The notes beneath the pieces were generated by a model. The model did no database searches. It saw only the letters and a list, made by a program, of their open reading frames with translations, and had not been told where the DNA came from. From Verrucomicrobiota bacterium (lineage in GTDB: Bacteria; Verrucomicrobiota; Verrucomicrobiia; Chthoniobacterales; UBA10450), in contig QHOD01000133.1 in assembly GCA_003218615.1 (NCBI GenBank), forward strand, positions 1-5,940: a stretch of 5,940 nt of DNA, given 5' to 3'. Positions 5,614 through 5,940 of the stretch are shown one piece after another; the stretch's first letter is position 1; the number at the start of each line of letters is the position of its first letter. The position numbers and the translations under genes were made by a program.

Positions 5614-5940
5614 ATGTTAGATCTGCTCGCCGTGGGTTCGCGCATCTATCTACAAGAGCCGATTAGCTACGGCACACCAGTAGTCCACATTTGTTCCTCG
5701 CCCGCGGAGCGCTACTCCGTTGTCTTTGAGGACGATGGTGACACCGGTTACTTCTACGCTCGAGACGGCGAGGCTATCGTCGACGCGATGCAGATCTACC
5801 TCGCATCTGCCCAGACCGGTCCAGCTACGCTTCAGATCGCTTGGGCAGATGATGGTTTGAAAGCTGTTGCAGTCATCGATCGGACTCCGCAGGCCATTTT
5901 TGATTTCGCGGCATGTCGCGGCTACTGTCGACGCAACTTC
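5614..5940 (+). CDS. DUF2251-like protein, 3' partial
   Basis: The frame is open from ATG 5614 to the window edge (109 codons, no stop), and an in-frame TAG at 5587 rules out a much longer N-terminus. The translation contains ERYSVVFEDDGDTGYFYARD (32-51), AIVDAMQIYLA (54-64), LQIAWADDGLKAVAVID (73-89) and AIFDFAACRGYCRRNF (94-109). The 'VFEDDG-TGYFYA' and 'FDF...GYCR-NF' signatures match my memory of DUF2251, a small family of unknown function, usually little over 100 residues, so most of the protein is probably present. There is no signal peptide or membrane segment, so it should be cytosolic. Its Asp-rich first strand pair is the most conserved feature. A GTG at 5632 is an alternative start that would move initiation clear of the upstream hairpin. 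It is separated from the DUF2891 gene by 190 bp and is probably an independent unit. Confidence 0.75.
   Translation, partial: MLDLLAVGSRIYLQEPISYGTPVVHICSSPAERYSVVFEDDGDTGYFYARDGEAIVDAMQIYLASAQTGPATLQIAWADDGLKAVAVIDRTPQAIFDFAACRGYCRRNF

Overview
This window suggests a Gram-negative, moderately GC-rich (high fifties per cent by eye) environmental bacterium. It encodes an outer-membrane beta-barrel ending in phenylalanine and exported proteins with Sec-type signal peptides. The mix of families (YVTN beta-propeller plus a 'MITDDP' barrel, COG4705/DUF347, DUF2891, GH25 with an NLSHY start) recalls soil Verrucomicrobiota or Acidobacteriota, but that is an impression from family knowledge, not a phylogenetic result. 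No mobile element, tRNA, rRNA, CRISPR array or phage module is visible.

Layout. 1-1546 (+): the C-terminal part of a YVTN/YncE-like beta-propeller, then after 16 bp a secreted outer-membrane barrel protein; together they look like an operon whose start lies outside the window. 1560-2312 (-): a polytopic membrane protein made of four copies of the DUF347 repeat, convergent with the barrel gene (13-bp gap). 2436-3206 (-): a papain-like C1 cysteine peptidase with a complete catalytic set, no signal peptide and a strong Shine-Dalgarno. 3207-3357: a non-coding gap with a large nested palindrome. 3358-4170 (-): a secreted GH25 (Chalaropsis-type) lysozyme-like protein. 4171-4295: a divergent intergenic region. 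4296-5423 (+): a secreted DUF2891 protein. 5424-5613: a non-coding gap ending in a strong hairpin. 5614-5940 (+): a DUF2251-like protein that runs off the window.

How the genes may work together. The three minus-strand genes (lysozyme-like, peptidase, membrane protein) are co-oriented but separated by 123-151 bp, so they may be separate transcription units. The lysozyme-like and DUF2891 genes diverge from a short shared region and both encode exported proteins, so common regulation and an envelope- or polymer-related role are plausible but unproven. I do not see a clearly novel multi-gene system. The points most worth a second look are the Asn in place of the first active-site Asp of the GH25 protein, the nested palindrome before the peptidase gene, the hairpin sitting on the ribosome-binding region of the DUF2251 gene, and the internal fourfold repeat of the membrane protein.
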